Assembly: GCA_900553125.1 (NCBI GenBank)
Contig: USCB01000001.1
Coordinates: 1 to 64,000 of the forward strand
DNA length: 64,000 nucleotides
DNA from: an uncultured Clostridium sp.
GTDB lineage: Bacteria > Bacillota > Clostridia > TANB77 > CAG-508
Reading direction: 5' to 3'
Below the pieces are notes generated by a model that was not told where the DNA came from, searched no databases, and saw nothing but the letters and a program-made list of their open reading frames with translations. Of this stretch, positions 27,030 through 35,915 are shown piece after piece. The position numbers were made by a program, and so were the translations under genes. The first letter of the stretch is position 1; every line of letters begins with the position of its first letter.

Positions 27030-28513
27030 ATGAAAAAAAATAGAGGGATAACACCTATTATATTGGTAGTGAGTATAATTGTTCTGTTGATATTAGCACG
27101 GAGTTAGTATTTCGTTATTAAATAGTAGAAATTCTATTTTAAAACAAAGTAGTAATGCCAAGGAAAAAACAAACAAATCTAATACAGAAGAAAAATTAAA
27201 ATTTGCTATTATCAATATGAATTTTGAAAATGAAAAAGATATACTAAAAAGAAAAGAAAAATTCCAAACATTATTAGATAATTCTTTTGGTAGTGGCGAA
27301 ACAATAACATATATAAATGATAATGGATATACAATATATTTAAAAAATATAAACGAAGTTTATACAATAGATGAGAATGGAGTTATAGTTGAAGAGGATA
27401 TTGATATTTTGAAAAAAGATATGACAGAAGGAATTTTAGATGGAAATGGAACTCAAGAAGACCCTTATATAATAATGAGTATAGAAGATTTATTGGAATG
27501 GTCTAAAAATTATTTGATATATAAAAATAAATATATAAAGCTTGGAAAAACATTAGATTTTAAATCAGAGCTCTCATATTGTGACTATAGTAATACAAGT
27601 TATAATATGTTTCTACTTGGAGAAGATAGCGAAGCTTATCTATTTGATGTACTAACCAATCAAAAATATTCACGGCTTTAAACCTATACAAGAGTTCTGT
27701 GGTTATTTTGATGGTGCAAATCATGAAATAAAAAATATTTATATAAATAATGATAATGGAAATGTCGGTTTTTTTTCCGTTATATCTGGTAATTATACAA
27801 AAATAATAAATTTTGGAATAAGTGGCAATATTATAGCAAATTCTGCTCAAAGCTGTGGAGGGATAATAGGTTATTTAGGAAGAGATTTATACATTTCAAA
27901 TTGTTATAATAATTGTGATATAGAAGCCGATATATCAGGAGCATATAATGGTGTTGGAGGAATAATAGGAGTTTCCTGGGGAGCGATAGGAGGAACGGTA
28001 ACAATTAAAAACTGTTATAATACTGGAAAGATAAGTTTAAAAAATCAAAGTTATAATTATAATGGAACTGCAGGAATTATTGGTTCAATGCAACAAGTAA
28101 ATTATGTTTTACAAATATACAATTGTTATAATATTGGTACTATTGAGGGGTATTGGACTGGTGGAATGCTAGGTTATAGGACAGAAGTAGGAAGTACTAA
28201 AATTATTAATTGCTATAATATAGGAACTCTCATTACTAAATTTAGAAGAGGTGGAATTTATGGGAAAAATATACATGTTAACGAAACAACAGAAAACGAT
28301 GTTGTTGATAATGTATATTGGTTAGATATATCTGCAGAGAAAGTATCTGGATTTGGAAATCCAAAAGGAAGCTATTCAATGCTTACATTATCAGATATAA
28401 ATAATAATATATTATTAAATTCGTTAAATGGATATAGAAACTCAGAACAAATTTATCCATTAGATTGGAATAAGTGGAAGGCAGGAAACAATGGATATCC
28501 TGTTTTTGAGTAA
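27030..28513 (+). CDS. Secreted protein with prepilin-like N-terminus and GLUG-type repeats, two CGGN sites
   Basis: A surface protein of about 493 residues. Residues 1-35 resemble the class III or type IV prepilin signal of Clostridia surface proteins (KNRGITPIILVVSIIVLLIL, then AGVSIS). Codon 24, a conserved glycine, is written CGGA (27099). A second site, CGGC (27673), joins the N-terminal half to repeats of NCYN-(T/I)G and GGIIG (about residues 265-420), which look like GLUG adhesin motifs. Both shifts are needed; the length is 3x494+2. It ends GNNGYPVFE. Probably exported and wall- or pilus-associated. First of three tandem paralogous cassettes. Confidence 0.82.
27099..27102 (+). other. 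CGGA +1 site (cassette gene 1, signal glycine)
   Basis: Codon 24, preceded by GCA; glycine reading gives LILAGVSIS. Confidence 0.88.
27673..27676 (+). other. CGGC +1 site (cassette gene 1)
   Basis: Preceded by TCA. Skipping C reads GGC, giving YSGFKPIQEF; plain reading stops at the next codon but one. The only CGGC case. Confidence 0.8.
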
Positions 28514-28735
28514 GCTAAAATAATCGTATTCAGTGAAAAATAAGTTTTTGATGAAATTATTGGGAATGGAGAGGATTATATTTATAATAAAATTAAATAA
28601 GTATCCACTAGAGATACGAAAAGTATACAAAAGAAAGGTATGTGGTTAAATGGATAAGAGTAAAGGAATAACCTTGATTGCATTAGTAATAACAATAATA
28701 ACCTTGATAATTTTAGCTCGGAGTAAGTATAAGCA
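28504..28735 (+). repeat. Duplicated cassette leader, copy B
   Basis: From TTTGAGTAAGCTAAAATAAT to the signal-peptide codons and AGCATGCT, nearly identical to 29976-30207. It includes the stop codon end of the preceding gene, TATAAT (28583-28588) and hairpin GTATC/GATAC (28601-28617), so the duplicated unit spans a gene boundary. Confidence 0.75.
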
Positions 28736-29916
28736 TGCTAACAGGAGATAACGGGATAGTAAAAAAAGCTATAGAGGCTAAGGAGAGCACAGAAATAGCA
28801 GAAGACAAGGAACAAATTCAGTTATTGTATAGGGAAACTCAAACGAACCTATTAACTAGTAAAGAAGAAATGCTTAATATGACTAAAAATAAATTAGATG
28901 AAATAGGAAAATATGAAACTACTATATCAGAAGAAAAATTAATTATTATAAATAAAAAAACGAATGCGCTATATGAATTAGAAAATGGTATGCTTGAATA
29001 TCAAGGGATAAAGCAAAACACTAATAGTGTTGACCCCGTTATGCAAGTAAGAAAAGAAGGTGAAGCATTTTGGGTAAAAGATATAAGAGAAAAAGTAACA
29101 GAAGTAAGAACCAAAAATTATATAGCTACGCCAAATAATATCATTCAAGAATGGGATGTATCTGACAAAAAAGATAAATCTGTCTTAGCTTGGATTGTTG
29201 ATGATGGAAATGGCGGATATAAGTTAACAATTGCGTCAAATGGAAAAACAAAACCTAAATCATGTATGAGTATGTTTCAACAATTCTATCAGGTAGAGAA
29301 AATAGATTTAAGTAATTGGGATACATCTGATGTTAAAGACATGTCAGCAATGTTTTACAAATGCAGGATGTTGAAAGAACTAAATATTAAAAAGCTAGAT
29401 ACAGGAAATGTTACTAATATGAGTCAAATGTTTAGGGATCTACATAGTATGCAAAATATAGATGTAAGTACTTTGAATACACATAATGTTACTAATATGT
29501 CGTATATGTTAAGTGATATCGAAGTTACTGAATTGGACTTAAGTAATTTTGATACATCTAATGTTGTTAGTATGAATAATATGTTTCAATATAATGGAAA
29601 ATTAGTATCTATAAATATGAAAGGAATAGATACTAGTAAGGTTACAAATATGTCATATATGTTTTATCAATGTAGGAATTTGAAAGAGTTAGATTTATCT
29701 GAATTTAATACATCAAACGTAACTAATATGGGGAATATGTTTTATGATTGTAGGTTAATTGAAAATATTTTTATTGGTGGAAAATGGTCGGTCGAAAATG
29801 TAAATATTAGTAATCAAATGTTTGAAAACTGTAAAAAACTTCCTAATTGGGTTGAGTCATGTATAGACAAAACAAATGCTCATGCATTAATAAATGGGTA
29901 TATGACTAAAAGATAG
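28650..29916 (+). CDS. Secreted protein with prepilin-like N-terminus and DUF285 (BspA-like) repeats, one CGGA site
   Basis: About 421 residues. The N-terminus is MDKSKGITLIALVITIITL, then IILAGVSISMLTGDNGIV, with codon 24 (the Gly of LAGVS) written CGGA. A lysine/glutamate linker follows, then about six 22-residue units of the DUF285 type (LSNWDTSDVKDMSAMFYKC and relatives, residues about 195-385), as in BspA and mycoplasma surface proteins. The length is 3x422+1. Ribosome site AAAGAAAGG. Likely a surface adhesin or sensor of the cell envelope. Second gene of the cassette array. Confidence 0.85.
28719..28722 (+). other. CGGA +1 site (cassette gene 2, signal glycine)
   Basis: Codon 24 after GCT; restores LAGVSISMLTG. 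Confidence 0.9.
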
Positions 29917-29975
29917 TCAAAAATATGAAAATGGCTAAAAAACTCGGTATATTAATTATAATTGATGCATTGTTC

Positions 29976-30207
29976 TTTTGAGTAAGCTAAAATAATTGTA
30001 TTTAGTGAAAAATAAGTTTGCGATGGAATTATTGGTAATTGAGAAGATTATATTTATAATAAAATTAGATATGCATCCACTGGAGATACGAAAAATATAC
30101 AAAAGAAAGGTATGTGGTTAAATGGATAAGAGTAAAGGAATAACCTTGATTGCATTAGTAATAACAATAATAACTTTAATAATTTTAGCTCGGAGTAAGT
30201 ATAAGCA
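29976..30207 (+). repeat. Duplicated cassette leader, copy C
   Basis: Second copy of the 28504-28735 unit, with TATAAT at 30055-30060 and the hairpin region 30073-30089 (GCATC replaces GTATC, weakening the stem). Confidence 0.75.
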
Positions 30208-31382
30208 TGCTTTCTGGACAAAATCGGAATATTAAATAAAACAATAGAGGCAAAGGAAAAGACAGAGTTAAGCAAATTAAAAGAAGAGCTACAATTATAT
30301 AAAATGAATTACCTAGATAGCGGAAAAAATTTAGATAATGTTAATATACAAGATATACTACCAAGTTTAGAAAATACAAAATATAAAAATAATGCTACAA
30401 TAAAAAACAATAAAATTAGGATTGATAGCAAAAATATAAATTTGAACGAAAATGAAAAAGAATATATATACAATAATTTAGACTATTTTTATCTTGTTAC
30501 ATATGCTACTGAAAAACAGTATAATATAGAAATAAAAAATGAGGAAGAGAAAACATGTATAATTAGTGATATATATGAGGCAGCGATAAAAAACAAAAAA
30601 CTAATATTGCCTGATTATATAAATTTTAATAGTAATATTTATAAGGTAATAGGGAATAAGTACTTAACTACACAAAGTGTACTTGATTTTTCATATGTAC
30701 TGGTTCCTGAAACTTTTAATAGGTTTAGTAATTTAGGTGTTTCAAAAAATTTGGAAGAAGTATTTTTTGAGGAAGGAGTTACAGATTTGGGATATAATGC
30801 TTTTGCGGATTGTACTTTATTAAATAAAGTTCATTTACCAAATACATTGAAAGCTATAGGCGGTGCAGCTTTTAATGGATGTAAGAATTTAAAAGAGTTG
30901 CAGATTCCTTATGGAGTGAATAAAATAGACGGGCAAGCTTTTATTGGTTCAGGTCTTGCAAAAGTAGAAATGCCTGATAGTATAACACAAATAGGACAAC
31001 AACTATTTCAAGACTGCCATTACTTAGAATATGTAAAATTCCCGAAAACTTTAGCCACTTTGCCTAGAGGAACATTCATTAATAGTTATTGTAAAGAAAT
31101 AAAATTTCCTAGTGAACTTATTGAAATTGAGGATAGCTCATTAAAATGTAGTAAAATGAGTATAGAAATACCAAATAGTGTAAAAAAATGGGAAATGATT
31201 TATTTAATTATCATACTAAAAGGATAAGAATCCCAGATTCGGTAGAAGAAATAGGGGATTTTCTATGTTATGGTATGGCTAATAATGATGTATCTGTTTA
31301 TACAGATAATCCAATTGTTTTAGAATATTTAAAAAAAACACAAGTTACTATAAAATCTTATGCAGAATGGAATGAAGACTAA
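30122..31382 (+). CDS. Secreted protein with prepilin-like N-terminus and leucine-rich (LRR_5) repeats, two CGGA sites and an A7 slip
   Basis: The signal segment is the same as cassette gene 2. Codon 24 is CGGA (30191), and the conserved glycine of QNGIL is also CGGA (30225). From about residue 190 it contains BspA-type leucine-rich repeats (LPNTLKAIGGAAFNGCKNLK, then IPYGVNKIDGQAFIGS). Near the end the frame drops by one at a run of seven A (31180-31187); reading the last A again joins NSVKK to MGNDLFNYHTKRIRIPDSVE and the final 65 residues. With +2 and -1 the length fits. The A7 step may be slippage, mutation or sequencing error. Confidence 0.78.
30191..30194 (+). other. CGGA +1 site (cassette gene 3, signal glycine)
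   Basis: Codon 24 after GCT, as in the two paralogues. Confidence 0.9.
30225..30228 (+). other. CGGA +1 site (cassette gene 3, QNGIL)
   Basis: Preceded by AAT, 10 codons after the first site. Cassette gene 2 has GGG, a normal glycine, at the matching position. Confidence 0.9.
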
Positions 31383-31428
31383 AGCATATTGATAAAAAGC
31401 AAACAATAAAAAATCAAATATAATAAAA

Positions 31429-31456
31429 GGATGTATAAAATATACATTCTTTTATT
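31429..31456 (+). terminator. Terminator after cassette array
   Basis: AAGGATGTATA pairs with TATACATTCTT, then T-rich. Confidence 0.55.
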
Positions 31457-31585
31457 TAACCCAAATTTCCGTAACCCTCCCAAAACTTTATTGTGAACTT
31501 TCTGTGAAAAACATTTACAACCAAAAGCATAAATGATAATATAACCATGTTAAATCAAAGAAAAAAGAATAAGGAGGAACGACCC

Positions 31586-32530
31586 GTGATTGAGGTAAAA
31601 AATGTTACAAAAAAATACGGAAGCTTTGTAGCCGTAGACGATATCAGCTTTACTATAAACGACGGAGAAGTTGTAGGATTCCTAGGACCAAATGGAGCAG
31701 GAAAAAGTACAACAATGAACATGATAACAGGATATATTGAACAAACAGAAGGAAACATTATAGTAGATGGATTTGATACAATAAAAAAATCAAAAAAAGC
31801 AAAGAAAGAGATTGGATATATGCCAGAAGGAGTACCATTATATACAGATTTAACAGTAAAAGAATTTGTAACATACATGGCAGAACTAAGAAAGGTAGAC
31901 AGAAAAACAAAAAAAGAAAATGTACAAAAGGTACTTAAAGAAACAGGGCTAGACCAAATGCAAAACAAACTAATAAAAAATCTATCAAGAGGGCAAAAAC
32001 AAAGAGTAAGTCTAGCAGGAACATTAGTTGCGGACTCAAAAATACTAATATTAGATGAACCAACAGTAGGACTAGACCCAAAACAAATTACGGAAATAAG
32101 GAGTCTAATAAAAAATTTAGGAAAAAAACATACTGTAATTCTAAGTTCACATATCCTATCAGAAGTAAGTCAAATATGTGACAGAGTAATAATAATAAAT
32201 AAAGGAAAAATAGTCGCAATAGATACTCCAGAAAACCTAGAAAAGAAAGTATCAGATAACAACATTGTATATGTAACAGTAGAAGACAAAGAAAATAAAA
32301 TTGATGGAATAAAAGAAAAAATAACAGGAATAAAAGAAATAAAATTAGTCAAAGAAAATGAGGATAAAACAAAACAATATGAAATAACAGGAGAAAATGA
32401 CGTAAACTTAAATAAAACAATATTTAACGAATTTGCAAAAGAAAATATAACAATAGTAGAAATGAAAAAAGCAGAGGCAACACTTGAAGACGCATTTATG
32501 AAAATAATAAAAGAAGGAGGAGATAAATAA
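31586..32530 (+). CDS. ABC transporter ATP-binding protein (Gld/DrrA-like)
   Basis: About 314 residues; I take GTG at 31586 as start because AAGGAGG lies 8 bases upstream. Walker A GPNGAGKST (about 38-46), Q-loop YMPEG, signature NLSRGQKQR (about 132), Walker B LILDEPTVGLDP (about 152). The C-terminal extra domain is as in GldA/CcmA-type exporters. It powers export with the permease directly downstream (overlapping ribosome site, AAAGAAGGAGGAG). With the next two genes it forms a three-gene unit. Confidence 0.9.
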   Translation: MIEVKNVTKKYGSFVAVDDISFTINDGEVVGFLGPNGAGKSTTMNMITGYIEQTEGNIIVDGFDTIKKSKKAKKEIGYMPEGVPLYTDLTVKEFVTYMAELRKVDRKTKKENVQKVLKETGLDQMQNKLIKNLSRGQKQRVSLAGTLVADSKILILDEPTVGLDPKQITEIRSLIKNLGKKHTVILSSHILSEVSQICDRVIIINKGKIVAIDTPENLEKKVSDNNIVYVTVEDKENKIDGIKEKITGIKEIKLVKENEDKTKQYEITGENDVNLNKTIFNEFAKENITIVEMKKAEATLEDAFMKIIKEGGDK

Positions 32531-33214
32531 ATGGGAGCAGTAATAAAAAAAGAACTAAAAAATTACTTCTTATCTCCAATAGGATATGTAGTAATAGGAA
32601 TATTTTTACTAGCATTTAGTAGTTTCTTTTATTTAACTACAATCGGACAATCAAGTATAGATTTAACATATTTATTTTACTATACAGCATTATATGGATT
32701 AATGTTCATAGTGCCACTTCTTACAATGTGGACATTTTCAGGCGAAAGAAAATCAGGAACAGACCAATTATTATTAACATCACCTGTTAGCATGCTAGGA
32801 GTTGTAATAGCAAAATTCTTATCAGCTTTACTTTTAATAGTAATACCAGTTGTATGCACATTAATGTATTTTGGAATTTTATGTTTCTTTGAAATGCCAA
32901 ATGTTCCAATATATTTAACATCAATGTTAGGATTTTTACTACTTTCTATGACATATATATCATTTGGAATACTTGCATCAAGCCTTACAGAATCACCAAT
33001 AATTGCAGGAATAATGACTTTTGCATTTGTATTTGCTGCAACATGGGTTCCATATTTAGTAGATAGTTTATCAAATTTATCATTAATGGATCAATTTATA
33101 AACTTCTTATATGGACAAATAAATATTGCATCAGTTGTATTATTCTTAACATTAACAGTATCATGTATTTTGATTACAATGATAATTATGCAAAGAAGAA
33201 AAAGTGTAAAATAG
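32531..33214 (+). CDS. ABC-2 type permease (GldF-like)
   Basis: 227 residues with six transmembrane helices (about 17-37, 50-75, 95-125, 130-155, 160-180, 200-220). ABC-2 fold; SGERKSGTDQLLLTSPVS (about 72-89) is the conserved cytoplasmic loop of the Gld-type family. It forms the membrane channel for the ATPase encoded immediately upstream (0-base gap). Confidence 0.9.
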   Translation: MGAVIKKELKNYFLSPIGYVVIGIFLLAFSSFFYLTTIGQSSIDLTYLFYYTALYGLMFIVPLLTMWTFSGERKSGTDQLLLTSPVSMLGVVIAKFLSALLLIVIPVVCTLMYFGILCFFEMPNVPIYLTSMLGFLLLSMTYISFGILASSLTESPIIAGIMTFAFVFAATWVPYLVDSLSNLSLMDQFINFLYGQINIASVVLFLTLTVSCILITMIIMQRRKSVK

Positions 33215-33230
33215 GAAAGGAGTAAGAAAA

Positions 33231-34724
33231 TTGAAAGATAAAAAAGAAAAAAAGCCAGCTAAAAATACAAATAAAGAAAAACTTGGAACAAGATTTATAA
33301 ATACAATAAAAAAGAGATGGCTTATAAGTGGAACAAATACATTACTTTTAATTGCAATACTAGTTGCAATAGTAATCTTAATAAACTCAGTTGTACAATC
33401 ACTTGAATTAACACCAATAGATTGCACATCAAATAAAGAATATACATTAACAAAAGAAAGTAAAGAAAGAGTTTCAAAAATACAAAATGATGTAAATATT
33501 TATTTTGTAGGATATGAAGATTCAGCAACTCAAGTAAGTTTAGCAAAACAATACAATAAAGCAAACAATAAGTTGAACATAGAAGTAATAGATACAAACC
33601 AAAGAACAGATATTGCATCAAAATATAATGTTACAAATGATAGTAAAGCTATAATAGTTGAAAATGGAGAAAAATCAAAAACACTATATTCAGATGATTT
33701 ATATACATATGATAGTAGTTATCAAACAATAGACTTAACAGAAGAAAAAATAACATCAGCAATTTTAAATGTAACATCAGAGAAAATAGCAAATGTATAT
33801 TTCTTATCAGGATATTCTGACTATTCACTTGACTATTCAGGAGGAATGTATTATTTGTCATCATATTTAAAAGACGAAGTTTTAAATTACCAAACATTAG
33901 ATATGTTAATAAAAGGTTCAATTCCAGATGATTGTGATACATTAGTTATAACAACACCAAATAAAGATTTTGATGAACTAACAACAAATGAAATTACAAA
34001 ATATATAAATAATGGTGGAAAAATCTTATGGCTAAATTCAAGTTATGCAGAATCAAAAGATTTACCAAATGTTAATAAAATATTAGCATTATATGGAATA
34101 GAGCCATTTGAAGTTGGATACATTTATGAAACAGATAGCAGTAGAAAAGCCTTAGGATATGAAAGCTGTATTGTTGAAGATTTAGGTTCAACAGATATTG
34201 CAAAAAAATTAACAGATGTTGTATTATTAAATGCAACAAAAATAAATGTAAATGCAGATGAACTTTCAAATTTAAATGTTGAACAACAAGTAATAATTTC
34301 AACTCCAAGTACATCATATTTTAGAAAAAATATTTCAAATACATCTAGTAGTAGTGATATGGATGAACAAGGTGGATTCACAGTAGGTGGAATATATACT
34401 AAAAAAATCTCTTCAGAAACAGAAGAAAAAGAATCAAAACTTGTAATTTTTGGAGATAATAATTTTATATCTGACATACAACTAACAAGTCAAACAAATC
34501 CAATGGTATTTTTGGCAAACAACAAAGATTTAATGCTTAATTCAATAGCATATCTAACAAATAATGATCAAGACATAACAATAAGAAAAGATTATACAAA
34601 ATCAAGTGATTTTACACCAACAGATAGCCAGAAATTAACAATAGTAAGAATAATATTTATGGTGCCAATCGCAATAATTTTATTAGGATTTATAGTTTGG
34701 CAAGCTAGAAGAAGAAAAAAATAA
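33231..34724 (+). CDS. Gld-type ABC transporter auxiliary protein (GldG-like)
   Basis: 497 residues with one N-terminal membrane helix (about 36-60), a large extracellular domain and a C-terminal membrane helix (about 470-490) followed by RRRKK. The extracellular part matches the ABC_transp_aux type (VNIYFVGYEDSATQ; IANVYFLSGYSDYS). TTG start at 33231 after AAAGGAG. It completes the ATPase-permease-auxiliary unit; the transported substrate is not known. Confidence 0.82.
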   Translation: MKDKKEKKPAKNTNKEKLGTRFINTIKKRWLISGTNTLLLIAILVAIVILINSVVQSLELTPIDCTSNKEYTLTKESKERVSKIQNDVNIYFVGYEDSATQVSLAKQYNKANNKLNIEVIDTNQRTDIASKYNVTNDSKAIIVENGEKSKTLYSDDLYTYDSSYQTIDLTEEKITSAILNVTSEKIANVYFLSGYSDYSLDYSGGMYYLSSYLKDEVLNYQTLDMLIKGSIPDDCDTLVITTPNKDFDELTTNEITKYINNGGKILWLNSSYAESKDLPNVNKILALYGIEPFEVGYIYETDSSRKALGYESCIVEDLGSTDIAKKLTDVVLLNATKINVNADELSNLNVEQQVIISTPSTSYFRKNISNTSSSSDMDEQGGFTVGGIYTKKISSETEEKESKLVIFGDNNFISDIQLTSQTNPMVFLANNKDLMLNSIAYLTNNDQDITIRKDYTKSSDFTPTDSQKLTIVRIIFMVPIAIILLGFIVWQARRRKK

Positions 34725-34734
34725 AATCATAAAT

Positions 34735-34770
34735 AACAAACCCCTGTATTATAATAATACAGGGGTTTTA
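34735..34770. terminator. Bidirectional terminator
   Basis: AACCCCTGTATTAT pairs perfectly with AATACAGGGGTT. The next gene starts only 4 bases later, so its own transcript must begin inside or through the stem. Confidence 0.75.
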
Positions 34771-34773
34771 TTT

Positions 34774-35785
34774 ATGATTTTATTTACAATTATAGGAGCA
34801 ATAATTCGGAGCAGGTTTTGCATCTGGTCAAGAAATATATTTGTTTTTTTATAGATTCGGAATAAATGGAATATGGGGAATAATAATTTGTAATATTATT
34901 ATGTCTTTTATAATATATAGAACTTTTGTTATATGTTATGATAATAATATAAAATCATATAAAGAACTTTTGGATTATATTTTTCCGAGCAATATGTTAT
35001 TATCAAATATCATAAACAAAATAATTAACATATTTTTATGTATCACTTTTTTTATAATGATAACAGGATTTGGTGCGTATTTATCAGAGAATTTAGGATT
35101 AAATCAATTGATAGGAAGTTCTATTTTAGCATTAATTTCATATTTCCTTTTCAAGAAAAATATTGAGAGTATTGCTAAAATAAATAGTATAATTATACCA
35201 TTATTAATTGTTATAATTTTAATAATTGGTATGAAGAATGTATTTATGATAGATATAAATCAAATTGGTAAAAATATTAGTCAAGTTAGAAGTGACTTTT
35301 GGCTTATTCAATCAATCTTATATGCAAGCTATAATTTAATCTTATTGATACCAGTATTATTAAATTTAAAAAAGTTACTAAAAAGTAGAAAACAGATGAT
35401 GACAATATCAATTGAGGTAGGAATAGTAATGAATTTATTATCAATTTTGATATATTTATTATTAGTTAATGTTAATGTTGATTTTAAACAACTGGAAATG
35501 CCAATTATATATGTAATAAGTAATAATTTTGGTAATTTTAAATTTATATATGGAATTATTATTTTAATAGCCATATTTACAACATCTATTTCAGTTGGAA
35601 TAGGTTTTCTTAACAACACTTGCAAAGACAGGAAAGAATTAGTGAAAAATGCGAAAATATTATGTATTCTTAGTGTAATGATTTCGCCAATAGGTTTTTC
35701 TAATCTAGTAAAAGTCCTGTTCCCTTTATTTGGATATTTGGGATTGATACAAATAATTGGGATTTTTGCAGAAATTATTAGATAA
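34774..35785 (+). CDS. YkvI-like multi-spanning membrane transporter, one CGGA site
   Basis: About 336 residues with ten hydrophobic segments, an APC-type fold. The N-terminal signature reads FTIIGAII, then CGGA, then AGFASGQEIY; with glycine this gives the family motif GAxxGAGFASGQE. Plain reading stops at once, and the remaining 314 residues lack the first helix. Length 3x337+1. Weak ribosome site; the start lies just after a terminator, so expression may be low or coupled. Substrate unknown. Confidence 0.85.
34807..34810 (+). other. CGGA +1 site (YkvI-like, GAGFASGQE motif)
   Basis: Codon 12, after ATT; glycine reading completes the family motif. Confidence 0.9.
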
Positions 35786-35915
35786 ATAAAATTAAGACAT
35801 TTTCATTTACGAGTCACAGAATTTTAAAAATAATTTCCAAAATCATTGCAAAAAAATAATAAATATAATAAAATTACATAAACTAACAATAAGAAAAAAT
35901 AGGAGGAGAGAAACA

